This document shows positions 39,395 through 48,863 of a stretch of 64,000 nucleotides of DNA, piece after piece. The position numbers and the translations under genes are program-made. Every line of letters starts with the position of its first letter. The stretch's first letter is position 1. Under the pieces are notes generated by a model. That model was not told the origin of the DNA. It did not search any database and saw only the letters and a list, made by a program, of their open reading frames with translations. Source of the DNA: Ectothiorhodospira mobilis (GTDB taxonomy: Bacteria > Pseudomonadota > Gammaproteobacteria > Ectothiorhodospirales > Ectothiorhodospiraceae); assembly GCF_900114895.1 (NCBI RefSeq), contig NZ_FOUO01000007.1, forward strand, positions 62,001 through 126,000, written 5' to 3'.

Positions 39395-40759
39395 GTGCCC
39401 ATGAGTTCTGTCAATCCCGCCAACGGTTCCGTGCTCGAGGTGTTCGAGACCTGGGACCAGGTGCGAATTGACAAGGCCCTCGCCACGGCGGCGCGCGCCG
39501 CCGCCAACTGGCGGGCCCTGCCCCTGGAGGAGCGCGTGGCGTTGCTGCGCCGCGCCGCCGGCCTCCTGCGCGAGCGCCGCGAGCCCCTGGCGGGGAGGAT
39601 CACCCGGGAGATGGGCAAGCTCCTGCGGGAGGCCCGCACCGAGATCGACCGCTGTGTCACGGTGTGCGACTACTATGCCGATCACGCCGCCACCTTCCTG
39701 GGGGACGAGCCCATGGAGGTGGCCTGGGGGCGCGCCCTGCGGGTGCACCAGCCCCTGGGGACCATCCTCGGGGTCATGCCCTGGAACTTCCCCTTCTGGC
39801 AGGTCTTCCGCTTCGCCGCCCCGACCCTGCTGGCGGGGAACACCGTACTGCTCAAACACGCCTCCAACGTCCCCCGCTGCGCCCTGGCTATTGAAGAGGT
39901 CTTTCGTGACGCGGGCCTCCCCGACGGGGTCTTCCAGAGCCTGATGGTGCCCGCCAGCGCCGTGGCCGGGATCCTGGCCGACCCTAGGGTATACGGTGTC
40001 AGCCTCACCGGCAGCGAGAAGGCGGGCCGGGCGGTGGCCGCCGCCGCGGGCGAGGCCCTCAAGCCCTCGGTGCTGGAACTGGGGGGATCGGACCCCTTCA
40101 TCGTCCTGGAGGACGCCGACCTGGATCGGGCGGTGGAACAGGCCCTGGTCTCCCGTTTCCAGAATGCCGGTCAGAGCTGTATCGCGGCCAAGCGCTTCAT
40201 CCTGCTGCCGCAGGTGGCGGATGCCTTCCTGGAGCGGCTCCGGGCCGGTGTCGAGGCCCTGGTCCCCGGGGATCCGGCCCGGGAGGAGACCACCCTGGCC
40301 CCCATGGCCCGGGAGGATCTGAGGGATGAGTTGCATGCCCAGGTGGAGCAGTCCATCGCCGCCGGGGCCGTGGCGGTGACCGGCTGCCGCCCCCTGCCCG
40401 GTAAGGGGGCCTGGTACGCCCCCTCCATCCTGGATCGGGTGACGCCGCAGGCCCGGGCCTATCACGAGGAGCTCTTCGGCCCCGTGGCCACGGTGATCCG
40501 GGCCCAGGACGAGGCGGATGCCGTGCGCATCGCCAACGAGACCCGCTTCGGCCTGGGGGGCAGCGTCTGGACCCGGGACCTGGAACGGGGCGAGGCGGTG
40601 GCGCGCCACCTGGTCTGCGGCAACGCCTTCGTCAACGCCCTGGTGAAGAGCGACCCGGCCCTGCCCTTTGGCGGGGTGAAGGATTCCGGCTACGGGCGTG
40701 AACTGGGGCGGGATGGCATGCTCGCCTTCGTCAATCTCAAGACCCTGCGCCTGGGCTGA
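39395..40759 (+). CDS. NAD(P)-dependent aldehyde dehydrogenase (succinate-semialdehyde dehydrogenase-like)
   Basis: A 454-aa ALDH-superfamily enzyme oxidising an aldehyde to its acid, perhaps succinate semialdehyde. Seen: GVMPWNFPFWQVFRFAAPTLLAGNTVLLKHA (cofactor region), SLTGSEKAGRAVA, VLELGGSDPFIVLEDADLD (general-base Glu) and FQNAGQSCIAAKRF (catalytic Cys). The GTG at 39395 has GAGGAG seven bases upstream; the ATG at 39401, two codons later, is the alternative. An AT-rich stretch AATATATTAT (39351-39360) may be the -10 region. The substrate is inferred from family resemblance. Confidence 0.85.
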   Translation: MPMSSVNPANGSVLEVFETWDQVRIDKALATAARAAANWRALPLEERVALLRRAAGLLRERREPLAGRITREMGKLLREARTEIDRCVTVCDYYADHAATFLGDEPMEVAWGRALRVHQPLGTILGVMPWNFPFWQVFRFAAPTLLAGNTVLLKHASNVPRCALAIEEVFRDAGLPDGVFQSLMVPASAVAGILADPRVYGVSLTGSEKAGRAVAAAAGEALKPSVLELGGSDPFIVLEDADLDRAVEQALVSRFQNAGQSCIAAKRFILLPQVADAFLERLRAGVEALVPGDPAREETTLAPMAREDLRDELHAQVEQSIAAGAVAVTGCRPLPGKGAWYAPSILDRVTPQARAYHEELFGPVATVIRAQDEADAVRIANETRFGLGGSVWTRDLERGEAVARHLVCGNAFVNALVKSDPALPFGGVKDSGYGRELGRDGMLAFVNLKTLRLG

Positions 40760-40767
40760 AGGGGCCC

Positions 40768-41370
40768 ATGTCCCCGGAGGATCTGTCCACGGAGGTGATG
40801 CGCGAATACGGCTACTGGGCCCTGGGGGTGCTCATGCTGGTGGTGGCCCCCGAGGCCCTCATGCCCTTCGTGGGCTTTCTGGCGCACCAGGGGATGCTGG
40901 GTTTCTGGCCCTCGGTGCTGGCGGGTACGGCCGGCGGCACCGCCGGTTCCCTGATCATCTATGCCGTGGTGCGCCGCGCCGGCGAGGCCCGGGTGCGGGC
41001 CTGGATGGTTCGTCGTGGTCACTGGCTGCTGCTGCACGAGTCCGACCTGGACCGTATCCTCCGGCTGTTCGCCCGGCGCGGCCGCTGGTTCGTGGCCCTG
41101 GGGCGGCTCCTGCCCAGCATCCGTAGCCTGGTGAATATCCCGGCGGGTCTGCTGCCCATGCCCCTGGCGCCCTTCCTCTGGCTGACCCTGCTGGGCACCC
41201 TGGGTTGGAACCTGGTGCTGACCCTGGCGGGGTACTGCCTGGGGGCCCAGTGGAGCCTGCTGGAGCCCTACCTGGGTTTCTATGGCACCCTGGTGATCGT
41301 ACTCTTGGTGCTGCTGGCCGGGATCTTCACGGTCCGGCGGCTGCTGCGGCGGTCCCTGGGCGGACGCTAG
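40768..41370 (+). CDS. DedA family membrane protein
   Basis: A 200-aa inner-membrane protein of the DedA/SNARE-associated family, whose members flip undecaprenyl phosphate or other lipids and affect envelope homeostasis. The conserved RLLPSIRSLVNIPAGLLPMPLAPFLWLTLLGTLGWN segment is present (compare the family's R.iPg.R...s.PAG...m). Four to five hydrophobic stretches are seen. It starts 8 bases after the aldehyde dehydrogenase stop and is followed after 12 bases by the Omp85-like gene, so all three may share a transcript. Confidence 0.85.
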   Translation: MSPEDLSTEVMREYGYWALGVLMLVVAPEALMPFVGFLAHQGMLGFWPSVLAGTAGGTAGSLIIYAVVRRAGEARVRAWMVRRGHWLLLHESDLDRILRLFARRGRWFVALGRLLPSIRSLVNIPAGLLPMPLAPFLWLTLLGTLGWNLVLTLAGYCLGAQWSLLEPYLGFYGTLVIVLLVLLAGIFTVRRLLRRSLGGR

Positions 41371-41382
41371 ACTGGGAGAGGG

Positions 41383-42693
41383 ATGGGCATGGGACGCTGC
41401 ACGGTCCGGGGATGGCGGTCCAAGGGGCTTGTGCTGCTCCTGTGGATGTCCGGCCTATGCGGGGCCGGGGCGCAGGAGGCCGTCGTGGTGGACTCGATCC
41501 GCTTCGAGGGCAACGAGGTTACCCGGGAGCAGGTGTTGCGCCAGGAACTCCTCTTTCGTGAGGGGGATCCCCTGGATCGCGAGGCGGTGGAGGAGACCCG
41601 CCAGGCCCTGATGAACCTGGGGCTGTTCCAGTCCGTGCAGGCCCGGGTGGAGACCCGCGGGGAGACGGCCGCCGTCGTCTATCACCTGGAGGAGAAGTAC
41701 TACTTCTTCCCGCTGCCCCGCCTGAGCCGCACCTCCGATGGGGATGTGCGCTACGGCGGCGACCTGCGTTTCGATAACTTCCTGGGGCTGAACCAACGGC
41801 TGCGCCTCCTGCTGGAGTGGGAGGACGCGGGCAGCGATGCCTCGGCGGAGGGTTCCCGGCGCCTGGATCTGAGCTACGAGGTGCCGCGCCTGCCGGGGTC
41901 CGCCTGGGGGGTGGCCCTGGACGTCAAGGACGAGCACCTGAACGAGTCCGGGGTGGATGAGCCGGAGCACGTGCCCTATGACGAGTCGATCCAGCGCCTG
42001 GGGGTGTCCGTCTCCCGCTGGCTGGATCGCCGGGGTCCCAGTTCCGGTTGGCGCGCCGGTCTGGGTGTGGCCTGGGAACAGCGCCGGTATGAACGCCTGC
42101 AGGTCCCCGGTCCGATCCCCGACGGGGCCCGGGACATCACCTGGAGCGGCAGCCTGCGCTATACGGACGTGACGGACCTGGGGGTGCGCCGCGAGGGGGT
42201 GGCCTATGGCGCGGGACTGTCCTGGGGCAGTCCCGCGCTGGGGTCCTCCCGGGGGCATCAGTCCTTGTCCCTGGACTACCGGGCCTACCGTACCTTGGGG
42301 GAGGGGCCCCTGCCCTCGAATCTCAATTACCGTATGCGCCTGGCGCTGGCCAGCGGCAGCCCCTTTGGCGGCGAGCCCCATTCCCTGGGGGGCAGCGATC
42401 AACTGCGGGGTTATCCCCGGGATTACCGCAAGGGGGACGTGCTCGCCCTGCTCAACATCGAGTACCTGCGTCCGGTCCTGGGCAAACCGGAGTTGCGCGC
42501 CGTGGGCTTTGTGGACGTGGGCGGGGTCTGGCCCCGACGCCATGTGGATCTGTCCGACCTGCATGCCGGGGTGGGGGTGGGGCTGCGCATCAACCTCAAG
42601 TGGTTCGTGCGCACCAACCTGCGGCTGGATTATGCCTATGGCATCGATGCCCGTGACAGCAAGGTGTATGCCGGCACCAGCCATACCTTCTGA
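41383..42693 (+). CDS. Short Omp85-family outer membrane protein with one POTRA domain
   Basis: A 436-aa outer-membrane protein. It has a signal peptide (~1-30, cleavage likely after GAGA), a single POTRA domain (~35-105: VVVDSIRFEGNEVTREQVLRQELLFREGDPLDREAVEETRQALMNLGLF) and a C-terminal beta-barrel (~115-436) ending in Phe, as barrel proteins do. The barrel contains the Omp85 signature LRGYPRDYRKGDVLALLNIEY near residue 340. BamA has five POTRAs and TamA three, so this is a reduced member. Function unknown: surface export, lipid transfer or assembly are all possible. Confidence 0.8.
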   Translation: MGMGRCTVRGWRSKGLVLLLWMSGLCGAGAQEAVVVDSIRFEGNEVTREQVLRQELLFREGDPLDREAVEETRQALMNLGLFQSVQARVETRGETAAVVYHLEEKYYFFPLPRLSRTSDGDVRYGGDLRFDNFLGLNQRLRLLLEWEDAGSDASAEGSRRLDLSYEVPRLPGSAWGVALDVKDEHLNESGVDEPEHVPYDESIQRLGVSVSRWLDRRGPSSGWRAGLGVAWEQRRYERLQVPGPIPDGARDITWSGSLRYTDVTDLGVRREGVAYGAGLSWGSPALGSSRGHQSLSLDYRAYRTLGEGPLPSNLNYRMRLALASGSPFGGEPHSLGGSDQLRGYPRDYRKGDVLALLNIEYLRPVLGKPELRAVGFVDVGGVWPRRHVDLSDLHAGVGVGLRINLKWFVRTNLRLDYAYGIDARDSKVYAGTSHTF

Positions 42694-42737
42694 AGCCTCC
42701 TTTTCCTGTGGGCCGATCCCCTGTAAAGTATTGATCC

Positions 42738-43184
42738 ATGGTCTTTAAGCGTCCCGAGTCGGTGCTGGTGGTGGTGCATGATGCCGCCGGTCGGGTGCTG
42801 CTGTTACGCCGCTGCCGGCCCGCGGGCTTCTGGCAGTCGGTCACCGGCAGCCTGGAATGGGGGGAGTCCCCCGGGGAGGCCGCACGCCGGGAGCTGCGGG
42901 AGGAGACCGGTCTGGATCCCGCCGCCCTGGTGGATCGGCACCGGCAGGTGCGCTTTCCCATCGCAGGCCCCTGGAAGGCACGCTATGCCCCGGGGGTGTG
43001 CGAGAATCTGGAACACCAGTTCACCCTGCAGACGGAGGAGGCGGCCAAGGTGACCCTAAGCCCCCTGGAACATGATGCCTGCCTCTGGCTGCCCCGCGGG
43101 GAGGCCGCCGCCCGGGCCTCTTCCTGGAGCGACGCCGAGGCCATCCTCCGGTTCGTACCCGAGGCGGCGGATCGCCATGCGTGA
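42738..43184 (+). CDS. nudB: Dihydroneopterin triphosphate diphosphatase (Nudix)
   Basis: NudB removes pyrophosphate from dihydroneopterin triphosphate in folate synthesis. The 148-aa protein contains the full Nudix box GSLEWGESPGEAARRELREETGL. The conserved position upstream of yebC-ruvC (nudB-yebC-ruvC in E. coli) supports the assignment. The stop overlaps the start of the alpha/beta-hydrolase gene by 8 bases. Confidence 0.88.
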   Translation: MVFKRPESVLVVVHDAAGRVLLLRRCRPAGFWQSVTGSLEWGESPGEAARRELREETGLDPAALVDRHRQVRFPIAGPWKARYAPGVCENLEHQFTLQTEEAAKVTLSPLEHDACLWLPRGEAAARASSWSDAEAILRFVPEAADRHA

Positions 43185-43821
43185 GGCGGTGGTCTGCCTG
43201 CACGGCCTGTGGATGACGGGTCTGGAGATGGGCCTGCTGTGCCGCCGCCTGCGGGGGGAGGGCTTCGCCGTGCACCGTTTCCGCTATTCCAGTATCCTGG
43301 CCAGCCCCCGGGTCAACGCCGCACGGCTGGACGCCTTCCTGCAGTCCCTGGATGCCGACGTGATCCACCTGGTGGCCCACAGCCTGGGGGGGATCGTGGT
43401 GCTGCACCTCTTCCACCATCACCCCGTGCAGAAGCCGGGGCGGATCGTCATGCTGGGCACCCCCGTGTCCGGCAGCCGGGTGGCCGCGGCCCTGGCCAGT
43501 ACGCCGCTGACCCGCTGGGTCCTGGGACGCAGTATCCAGGGGGGGCTGTTGGGCGATGCCCCCCGCTGGAAGGGGATCCGGGAGCTGGGCATGATCGCCG
43601 GTTCCCGCGGCATGGGGATGGGCCGGCTCATGGGCAAGGGGCGCAAGGCGCGCGGGGATGGCACCATCGCCGTGGAGGAAACCCGCATCAGCGGGTTGCA
43701 GGCCCATCTCACGGTGCCCTGCAGTCACTTCGGCCTGTTGTTCTCCCGGCCCGTGGCCCGGGCCGTGGCCGCCTTCCTGCGGGCCGGCACCTTCGAACAC
43801 CGCCCCCCTTCGCGTCCCTGA
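43177..43821 (+). CDS. Alpha/beta-hydrolase, lipase-like
   Basis: A 214-aa hydrolase with AVVCLHGLWMTGLEM (oxyanion region), the nucleophile elbow HLVAHSLGGIVVLHLF (GxSxG as AHSLGG), and a candidate catalytic His in LTVPCSHFGLLFS. It has no signal peptide, so it probably acts in the cytoplasm. It resembles small triacylglycerol-lipase or PGAP1-like hydrolases; the substrate is unknown. Overlap with nudB suggests translational coupling. It is inserted between nudB and yebC compared with E. coli. Confidence 0.8.
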   Translation: MREAVVCLHGLWMTGLEMGLLCRRLRGEGFAVHRFRYSSILASPRVNAARLDAFLQSLDADVIHLVAHSLGGIVVLHLFHHHPVQKPGRIVMLGTPVSGSRVAAALASTPLTRWVLGRSIQGGLLGDAPRWKGIRELGMIAGSRGMGMGRLMGKGRKARGDGTIAVEETRISGLQAHLTVPCSHFGLLFSRPVARAVAAFLRAGTFEHRPPSRP

Positions 43822-43880
43822 GGGCGCTCCAGGCAGGGATTTCCCAGACACCTTACGAACGCTAATGAACGAGAGGGCAC

Positions 43881-44630
43881 ATGGCCGGACACAGTAAGTG
43901 GGCGAACATCCAGCACCGCAAGAATGCCCAGGACGCCAAACGCGGCAAGCTGTTCACCAAGCTGATCAAGGAGATCACCGTGGCCGCCCGCATGGGTGGT
44001 TCCGACATCAACGCCAATCCGCGGCTGCGCCTGGCGGTGGACAAGGCCCTGGACGCCAACATGACCAAGGATACGGTGGAGCGGGCCATCAAGCGCGGCG
44101 CCGGGGAATTGGAGGGGGTGAACTACGAGGAGATCCGCTACGAGGGTTACGGCCCCGGCGGAGCCGCCATCATGGTGGACTGCATGACCGACAACCGCAA
44201 CCGCACCGTCTCGGAGGTGCGCCATGCCTTCAGCAAGTGCGGCGGCAACCTGGGTACCGACGGTTCCGTGGCCTATCTCTTCAACAAGACCGGGGTGCTC
44301 ACCTACCCGCCGGGATCGGACGACGAGCGCATCATGGAGGCGGCCCTGGAGGCCGGGGCCGAGGATGTGGTGGTCAATGACGACGGCTCCGTGGAGGTCC
44401 TGGCCGAACCCGATCAGTACGATGACGTGCGCCAGGCCATGATCGACGCGGACCTGAGACCCGAGCGCGGTGAGGTGACCATGCGCGCCGCAACCGCCAG
44501 CCCCCTGGACCCGGACAGCGCCCATCAGGTGCTCAAACTGCTGAACATGCTGGATGACCTGGACGACGTGCAGAACATCTATACCAACGCCGACTTCCCG
44601 GACGAGGTCATGCAGGACGCCGCCGGATGA
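43881..44630 (+). CDS. yebC: YebC/PmpR family protein (TACO1-like)
   Basis: A 249-aa protein of the YebC family, once classed as a transcriptional regulator and now linked to relieving ribosome stalling. It starts canonically [37 protein letters not shown] and contains [39 protein letters not shown] lies just upstream of the ATG. It precedes ruvC by 31 bases in the conserved order. Confidence 0.95.
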   Translation: MAGHSKWANIQHRKNAQDAKRGKLFTKLIKEITVAARMGGSDINANPRLRLAVDKALDANMTKDTVERAIKRGAGELEGVNYEEIRYEGYGPGGAAIMVDCMTDNRNRTVSEVRHAFSKCGGNLGTDGSVAYLFNKTGVLTYPPGSDDERIMEAALEAGAEDVVVNDDGSVEVLAEPDQYDDVRQAMIDADLRPERGEVTMRAATASPLDPDSAHQVLKLLNMLDDLDDVQNIYTNADFPDEVMQDAAG

Positions 44631-44661
44631 GGGGCTCATCCCGGCTGGTGGGGCGGCGCTG

Positions 44662-45168
44662 ATGCGCATCCTCGGCATCGATCCCGGCTCCCGCGTCACC
44701 GGCTATGGTGTAGTGGACAGCGACGGCCGGCGCAGCCTCTGGGTGGACAGCGGCTGCCTGCGGGTGCAGGGGGACGGCCTGCCCGAACGCCTGGGTTGCA
44801 TCTTCCGCCGCGTGCAGGACCTCATCCGCGAGTACCGGCCCGAGGTCATGGCCATCGAACAGGTCTTCGTCTCCCGCAACCCGGACTCCGCCCTGAAGCT
44901 GGGCCAGGCCCGGGGCGCAGCCATCTGTGCCGGGGTGCAGGAGGGGCTGGCGGTGGCGGAATACGGCCCCCGGGTCATCAAGCAGGCGGTGGTGGGCACC
45001 GGCGCCGCCACCAAGGAACAGATGCAGCACATGGTCACCCTGATCCTCTCCCTGTCCCGGCGGCCCGCCACCGATGCCGCCGACGCCCTGGCGGTGGCCC
45101 TGTGTCATGCCCATACCCAGGCCACCCTGGCCCGTCTGCCGGCGGCCCTGGCCGGGAGGGGACGATGA
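44662..45168 (+). CDS. ruvC: Holliday junction endonuclease RuvC
   Basis: RuvC is the dimeric resolvase that nicks Holliday junctions symmetrically. The 168-aa protein has the acidic catalytic residues in ILGIDPGSRVTGYG (Asp), VMAIEQVFV (Glu) and PATDAADALAVALCHAH (Asp pair). The start is the ATG at 44662; the reading frame opens earlier, inside yebC. Its stop overlaps the ruvA start (ATGA). Confidence 0.96.
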   Translation: MRILGIDPGSRVTGYGVVDSDGRRSLWVDSGCLRVQGDGLPERLGCIFRRVQDLIREYRPEVMAIEQVFVSRNPDSALKLGQARGAAICAGVQEGLAVAEYGPRVIKQAVVGTGAATKEQMQHMVTLILSLSRRPATDAADALAVALCHAHTQATLARLPAALAGRGR

Positions 45169-45776
45169 TCGGGCGCCTGCGGGGCATCGTGGCGGTGAAG
45201 CAGCCGCCCCAGCTGCTGCTGGAGGTGAATGGCGTGGGCTATGAGCTGGAGGCCCCCCTGTCCACCTTCTGTGAACTTCCGGAGGTGGGCGGGGAGGCGG
45301 TGCTGCACACCCATCTGCACGTGCGCGAGGACGCCCATATCCTCTACGCCTTCGCCAGCCCCCGGGAGCGGGCCCTGTTCCGCAGCCTCATCCGGGTCAG
45401 CGGCGTGGGGGCGAAGATGGCCCTGGCCATCCTCTCGGGCATGAGTGCGGAGGCCTTCCACCGCTGTGTCGTGGACAACGACACCGCCACCCTCACGCGC
45501 CTGCCGGGCATCGGCCGCAAGACCGCCGAGCGCCTGGTGATCGAGATGCGCGACCGGGTGGGGCTGGCGGAGGACGGCCAGACCGCTGCCCTGCCCGCGG
45601 GGGCCCCGCCCCCGGCATCCCCGGACCCGGCGCAGGAGGCGGTGGCCGCGCTGGTGGCCCTGGGCTACAAGCCCCAGGAGGCCAGCCGTCTGGTGTCCAA
45701 GGTGGAAGGGGAGGCCGAGGGCAGCGAGGAGATGATCCGCCTGGCCCTGCGCCTCACCCTGCGGGCCAGCGGATGA
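45165..45776 (+). CDS. ruvA: Holliday junction branch-migration protein RuvA
   Basis: RuvA tetramers bind the junction and load RuvB. The 203-aa protein has an N-terminal OB fold ([35 protein letters not shown]), tandem helix-hairpin-helix motifs ([18 protein letters not shown] and [19 protein letters not shown]), and a C-terminal RuvB-contact domain ([19 protein letters not shown]). It starts within the ruvC stop codon. Confidence 0.96.
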   Translation: MIGRLRGIVAVKQPPQLLLEVNGVGYELEAPLSTFCELPEVGGEAVLHTHLHVREDAHILYAFASPRERALFRSLIRVSGVGAKMALAILSGMSAEAFHRCVVDNDTATLTRLPGIGRKTAERLVIEMRDRVGLAEDGQTAALPAGAPPPASPDPAQEAVAALVALGYKPQEASRLVSKVEGEAEGSEEMIRLALRLTLRASG

Positions 45777-45797
45777 GGGCCTTATCCGGGCTGCGGT

Positions 45798-46538
45798 ATG
45801 GGCATGGGGACTGAGATGGCGATGCCCACCCTGCTGGAGGCCCTGCTTCTGGGAGGATTGGCGGGCCTGGCCATCCCCCTGGGGGGGCTTCTGGCGGCGG
45901 TGGAGCGGCTGCAGCCTGACTGGCTGGAGGATGAGTTGCGCCATGCCGTACTGGCCTTTGGCGCCGGTGTACTGGTGGCCGCCGTGGCCCTGGTGCTGGT
46001 GCCCGAGGGCAGCCGTCACCTGGGGATGGCCGGTGTGGCCCTGGCCATGGCGGGTGGCAGCCTGGCCTTCATGGCCTTGGACCGCTGGCTCGCGGCAAGC
46101 GGAGGGGAGCGTGGCCAGTTCATGGCCATGATGCTGGATTTTCTGCCGGAGGCGGCGGCCCTGGGGGCGCTGCTGGGCAGCGGCGCGAAGACGGCCCTGT
46201 TGCTGGCTCTACTCATGGCCCTGCAGAATCTGCCCGAGGGCTTCAACGCCTACCGGGAACTACGGGCCGGCAGTCTGTGGTCTCCGCGGCGTATCCTGCT
46301 GTCCTTCGCCGGGATCATGCTCCTGGGGCCCTTGGCGGCTTTGGGAGGGCTCACATGGTTGGTGCACTGGCCGGCCGTGCTGGGGTGGATCATGCTGGCC
46401 GCCAGTGGAGGTATTCTCTATCTGGTGTTCCAGGATATCGCCCCGCAGGTCCCCTTACAGCGCCATTGGGCGCCGTCCCTGGGGGCGGTGTTCGGTTTTC
46501 TTTTGGGACTTTTGGGGCATTTATGGGTCGGTGGGTGA
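45798..46538 (+). CDS. ZIP-family-like metal transporter, atypical binding motifs
   Basis: A 246-aa membrane protein with about eight hydrophobic segments, placed between ruvA and ruvB. The paired motifs [15 protein letters not shown] and [14 protein letters not shown] lie where ZIP proteins have HNFPEG- and HDIPEG-type metal-binding sequences, but both His are replaced (Asp/Gln positions). Prolines and glutamates are kept. It may move a different substrate or bind metal differently. The start may be 45798 or the ATG at 45816. The gene sits in the ruv operon direction, 21 bases after ruvA. Confidence 0.72.
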   Translation: MGMGTEMAMPTLLEALLLGGLAGLAIPLGGLLAAVERLQPDWLEDELRHAVLAFGAGVLVAAVALVLVPEGSRHLGMAGVALAMAGGSLAFMALDRWLAASGGERGQFMAMMLDFLPEAAALGALLGSGAKTALLLALLMALQNLPEGFNAYRELRAGSLWSPRRILLSFAGIMLLGPLAALGGLTWLVHWPAVLGWIMLAASGGILYLVFQDIAPQVPLQRHWAPSLGAVFGFLLGLLGHLWVGG

Positions 46539-46611
46539 GCCTCCCGGTCAGGATATGCGCGTTGCGGCGCGATTCAATACAATCACCCTTCGACTCCTAT
46601 CCAGGTCACCC

Positions 46612-47679
46612 ATGACGGACCGTATCATCAGCCCCGACGCCCTCGCGGCCGACGACGAGGCCCTGGAGCGTTCCATCCGTCCCCGGCGCCTGGCGGACTA
46701 CGACGGCCAGCCCGCCGTTCGCGAGCAGATGGAGATCTTCATCTCCGCCGCCCGGGGGCGCGATGAGGCTTTGGATCATGTCCTCATCTTCGGCCCGCCG
46801 GGGCTAGGCAAGACCACCCTGTCCCATATCATCGCCCAGGAACTGGGGGTGAACCTGCGCCAGACCTCCGGCCCGGTGCTGGAGCGGCCGGGGGACCTGG
46901 CGGCCCTGCTCACCAATCTGGAGCCGCGGGACGTCCTCTTCGTGGACGAGATCCACCGCCTCTCGCCGGTGGTGGAGGAGGTGTTGTATCCGGCCCTGGA
47001 GGACTTCCAGCTGGACATCGTCATCGGCGAGGGGCCGGCGGCCCGCTCCATCAAGATCGACCTGCCCCCCTTCACCCTGGTGGGGGCCACCACTCGTGCC
47101 GGCCTGCTCACCTCGCCGCTGCGGGACCGGTTCGGCATCGTCCAGCGCCTGGAGTACTACGGCACCGACGACCTGGCACGCATCGTCACCCGCGCGGCCG
47201 GCATCCTGGGGGTGACCGTGGATCCCTCCGGGGCGCGCCAGATCGCCCGCCGCGCCCGGGGCACGCCGCGCATCGCCAACCGGCTCCTGCGCCGGGTGCG
47301 GGACTACGCCCAGATCCGGGCGGATGGGGTCATCACCGATGAGGTGGCGGACCGGGCCCTGGATATGCTGAACGTGGACGCCCATGGTTTCGATGCCCAG
47401 GACCGGCGCCTGCTGCTGGCCGTGATCGACAAGTTCGACGGGGGGCCCGTGGGCGTGGACAGCCTGGCGGCCGCCATCGGCGAGGAGCGGGGCACCATCG
47501 AGGATGTCCTGGAACCCTACCTGATCCAGCAGGGCTTCCTCATGCGCACCCCCCGGGGCCGCATGGCCACCAGCCGCACCTACCGTCACTTCGGCCTGCG
47601 GGTGCCCGATGCCCTGGCGGAACGGGCGGCCCGTCCGGGGGATCTGTTCGACCCCCCCGAACCGTCCCCCCAGGATTGA
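46612..47679 (+). CDS. ruvB: Holliday junction branch-migration ATPase RuvB
   Basis: RuvB is the hexameric AAA+ motor that drives branch migration with RuvA. The 355-aa protein has [21 protein letters not shown], Walker [12 protein letters not shown], Walker [12 protein letters not shown], sensor [22 protein letters not shown], the arginine-finger region, and a C-terminal winged helix ([15 protein letters not shown]). TACAAT at 46578-46583 is a good -10 hexamer, so ruvB may have its own promoter inside this region, although no matching -35 is seen. Confidence 0.96.
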   Translation: MTDRIISPDALAADDEALERSIRPRRLADYDGQPAVREQMEIFISAARGRDEALDHVLIFGPPGLGKTTLSHIIAQELGVNLRQTSGPVLERPGDLAALLTNLEPRDVLFVDEIHRLSPVVEEVLYPALEDFQLDIVIGEGPAARSIKIDLPPFTLVGATTRAGLLTSPLRDRFGIVQRLEYYGTDDLARIVTRAAGILGVTVDPSGARQIARRARGTPRIANRLLRRVRDYAQIRADGVITDEVADRALDMLNVDAHGFDAQDRRLLLAVIDKFDGGPVGVDSLAAAIGEERGTIEDVLEPYLIQQGFLMRTPRGRMATSRTYRHFGLRVPDALAERAARPGDLFDPPEPSPQD

Positions 47680-47685
47680 AATCCA

Positions 47686-48159
47686 TTGCCTGAACTGCAA
47701 CCGATTCCCGTGACCCGATCCCCTGATTCCGGCACCATCCCCAGCCCATTCCAGTGGCCCGTGCGCATCTACTGGGAGGACACCGACGCGGGCGGCGTGG
47801 TGTTCTATGCCAACTACCTCAAATACATGGAACGCGCCCGTACCGAGTGGCTGCGCACCCTGGGCTACGAGCAGCAGCGCCTGCGGGACGAGGAGGGCAT
47901 CCTCTTCGTCGTGCGCCGCGTGGAGGTGGACTACCTGCGTCCCGCCGTGCTGGATGACCGGGTGCTGGTGAGCGCCCAACTGGTGGAGATGAAACGGGCC
48001 AGCCTGGTGATCCGCCACGCCCTGCAGCGGGAGACCCCGGAGGGGGAAGGGGAACTGCTGTGCCGCGGCGTGGTCAGGATTGCCTGTCTGGATGCGCGGC
48101 GTCTTGCCCCCCGCGCCATCCCCAAGGCGCTGGCCCGGGCCATGAACAGCGGAGAATGA
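47686..48159 (+). CDS. ybgC: Tol-Pal system-associated acyl-CoA thioesterase YbgC
   Basis: A hot-dog fold thioesterase that hydrolyses short-chain or phospholipid-pathway acyl-CoA thioesters and heads tol-pal operons. The catalytic segment EDTDAGGVVFYANYLKYMERARTEWLR (Asp nucleophile region) is clear. The first ~20 residues from the TTG start at 47686 are not conserved; GTG codons at 47710 and 47761 (the latter giving VRIYWEDTDAGG) are alternatives, so the start is uncertain. The stop overlaps the tolQ start (ATGA). Confidence 0.9.
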   Translation: MPELQPIPVTRSPDSGTIPSPFQWPVRIYWEDTDAGGVVFYANYLKYMERARTEWLRTLGYEQQRLRDEEGILFVVRRVEVDYLRPAVLDDRVLVSAQLVEMKRASLVIRHALQRETPEGEGELLCRGVVRIACLDARRLAPRAIPKALARAMNSGE

Positions 48160-48863
48160 ACGAAGTGAGTGTGGATCTGTCCCTCTATCGTCTCGTCCTG
48201 GACGCCAGCTGGCTGGTGCAGGCGGTCATGCTGCTGCTGCTGCTGGCCTCGGTCTTCTCCTGGATGATCATCCTCATCAAGGCCCGGGTGCTGGCGGAGG
48301 CGCGGCGGGCGGCGGAGGCCTTCGAGGACCGGTTCTGGTCCGGGGTGGAACTCAGCCATCTCTACGACACCCTGCGCCGCCGCGAGGATGTGAGCGGTCT
48401 GGAGCACGTCTTCACTATGGGGTTCAAGGCCTTTTTGCAGCACCGCCGTCAGGCCCGGGATCCGGCGGACCGCACCCAGGTGACGGGGGGGGCCGAGCGG
48501 GCCATGCGCGTGGCCATCGCCCGGGAAGGGGAGCGGCTGGAGGGCTATCTGCCGGTGCTGGCCACCATCGCCTCCACCAGCCCCTATGTCGGCCTTTTTG
48601 GTACCGTTTGGGGCATCATGAACGCCTTCATGGGCCTCTCCGGGGAGCGGCAGGCCACCCTGGCCATGGTGGCCCCGGGGATCGCCGAGGCCTTGATCGC
48701 CACCGCCCTGGGGCTGTTCGCCGCCATCCCCGCGGTGATCGCCTACAACGCCTTCTCGGCCCGGGTGGACCGGCTCCTGGGGCGGTATGACAACTTCGCC
48801 GATGAACTCTCCGGCCTGCTGCAGCGGCAACCCGTGCCCCGGGAACGGGAGGCGGCGGACTGA
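48156..48863 (+). CDS. tolQ: Tol-Pal proton channel subunit TolQ
   Basis: TolQ with TolR forms the proton-driven motor that energises TolA. The 235-aa product has the first membrane helix (LVQAVMLLLLLASVFSWMIILIKA), a cytoplasmic loop (EHVFTMGFKAFL) and the conserved second and third helices (LPVLATIASTSPYVGLFGTVWGIMNAF and IAEALIATALGLFAAIPAVIAYN). It starts inside the ybgC stop and its own stop overlaps tolR (TGATG). Confidence 0.96.
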   Translation: MNEVSVDLSLYRLVLDASWLVQAVMLLLLLASVFSWMIILIKARVLAEARRAAEAFEDRFWSGVELSHLYDTLRRREDVSGLEHVFTMGFKAFLQHRRQARDPADRTQVTGGAERAMRVAIAREGERLEGYLPVLATIASTSPYVGLFGTVWGIMNAFMGLSGERQATLAMVAPGIAEALIATALGLFAAIPAVIAYNAFSARVDRLLGRYDNFADELSGLLQRQPVPREREAAD

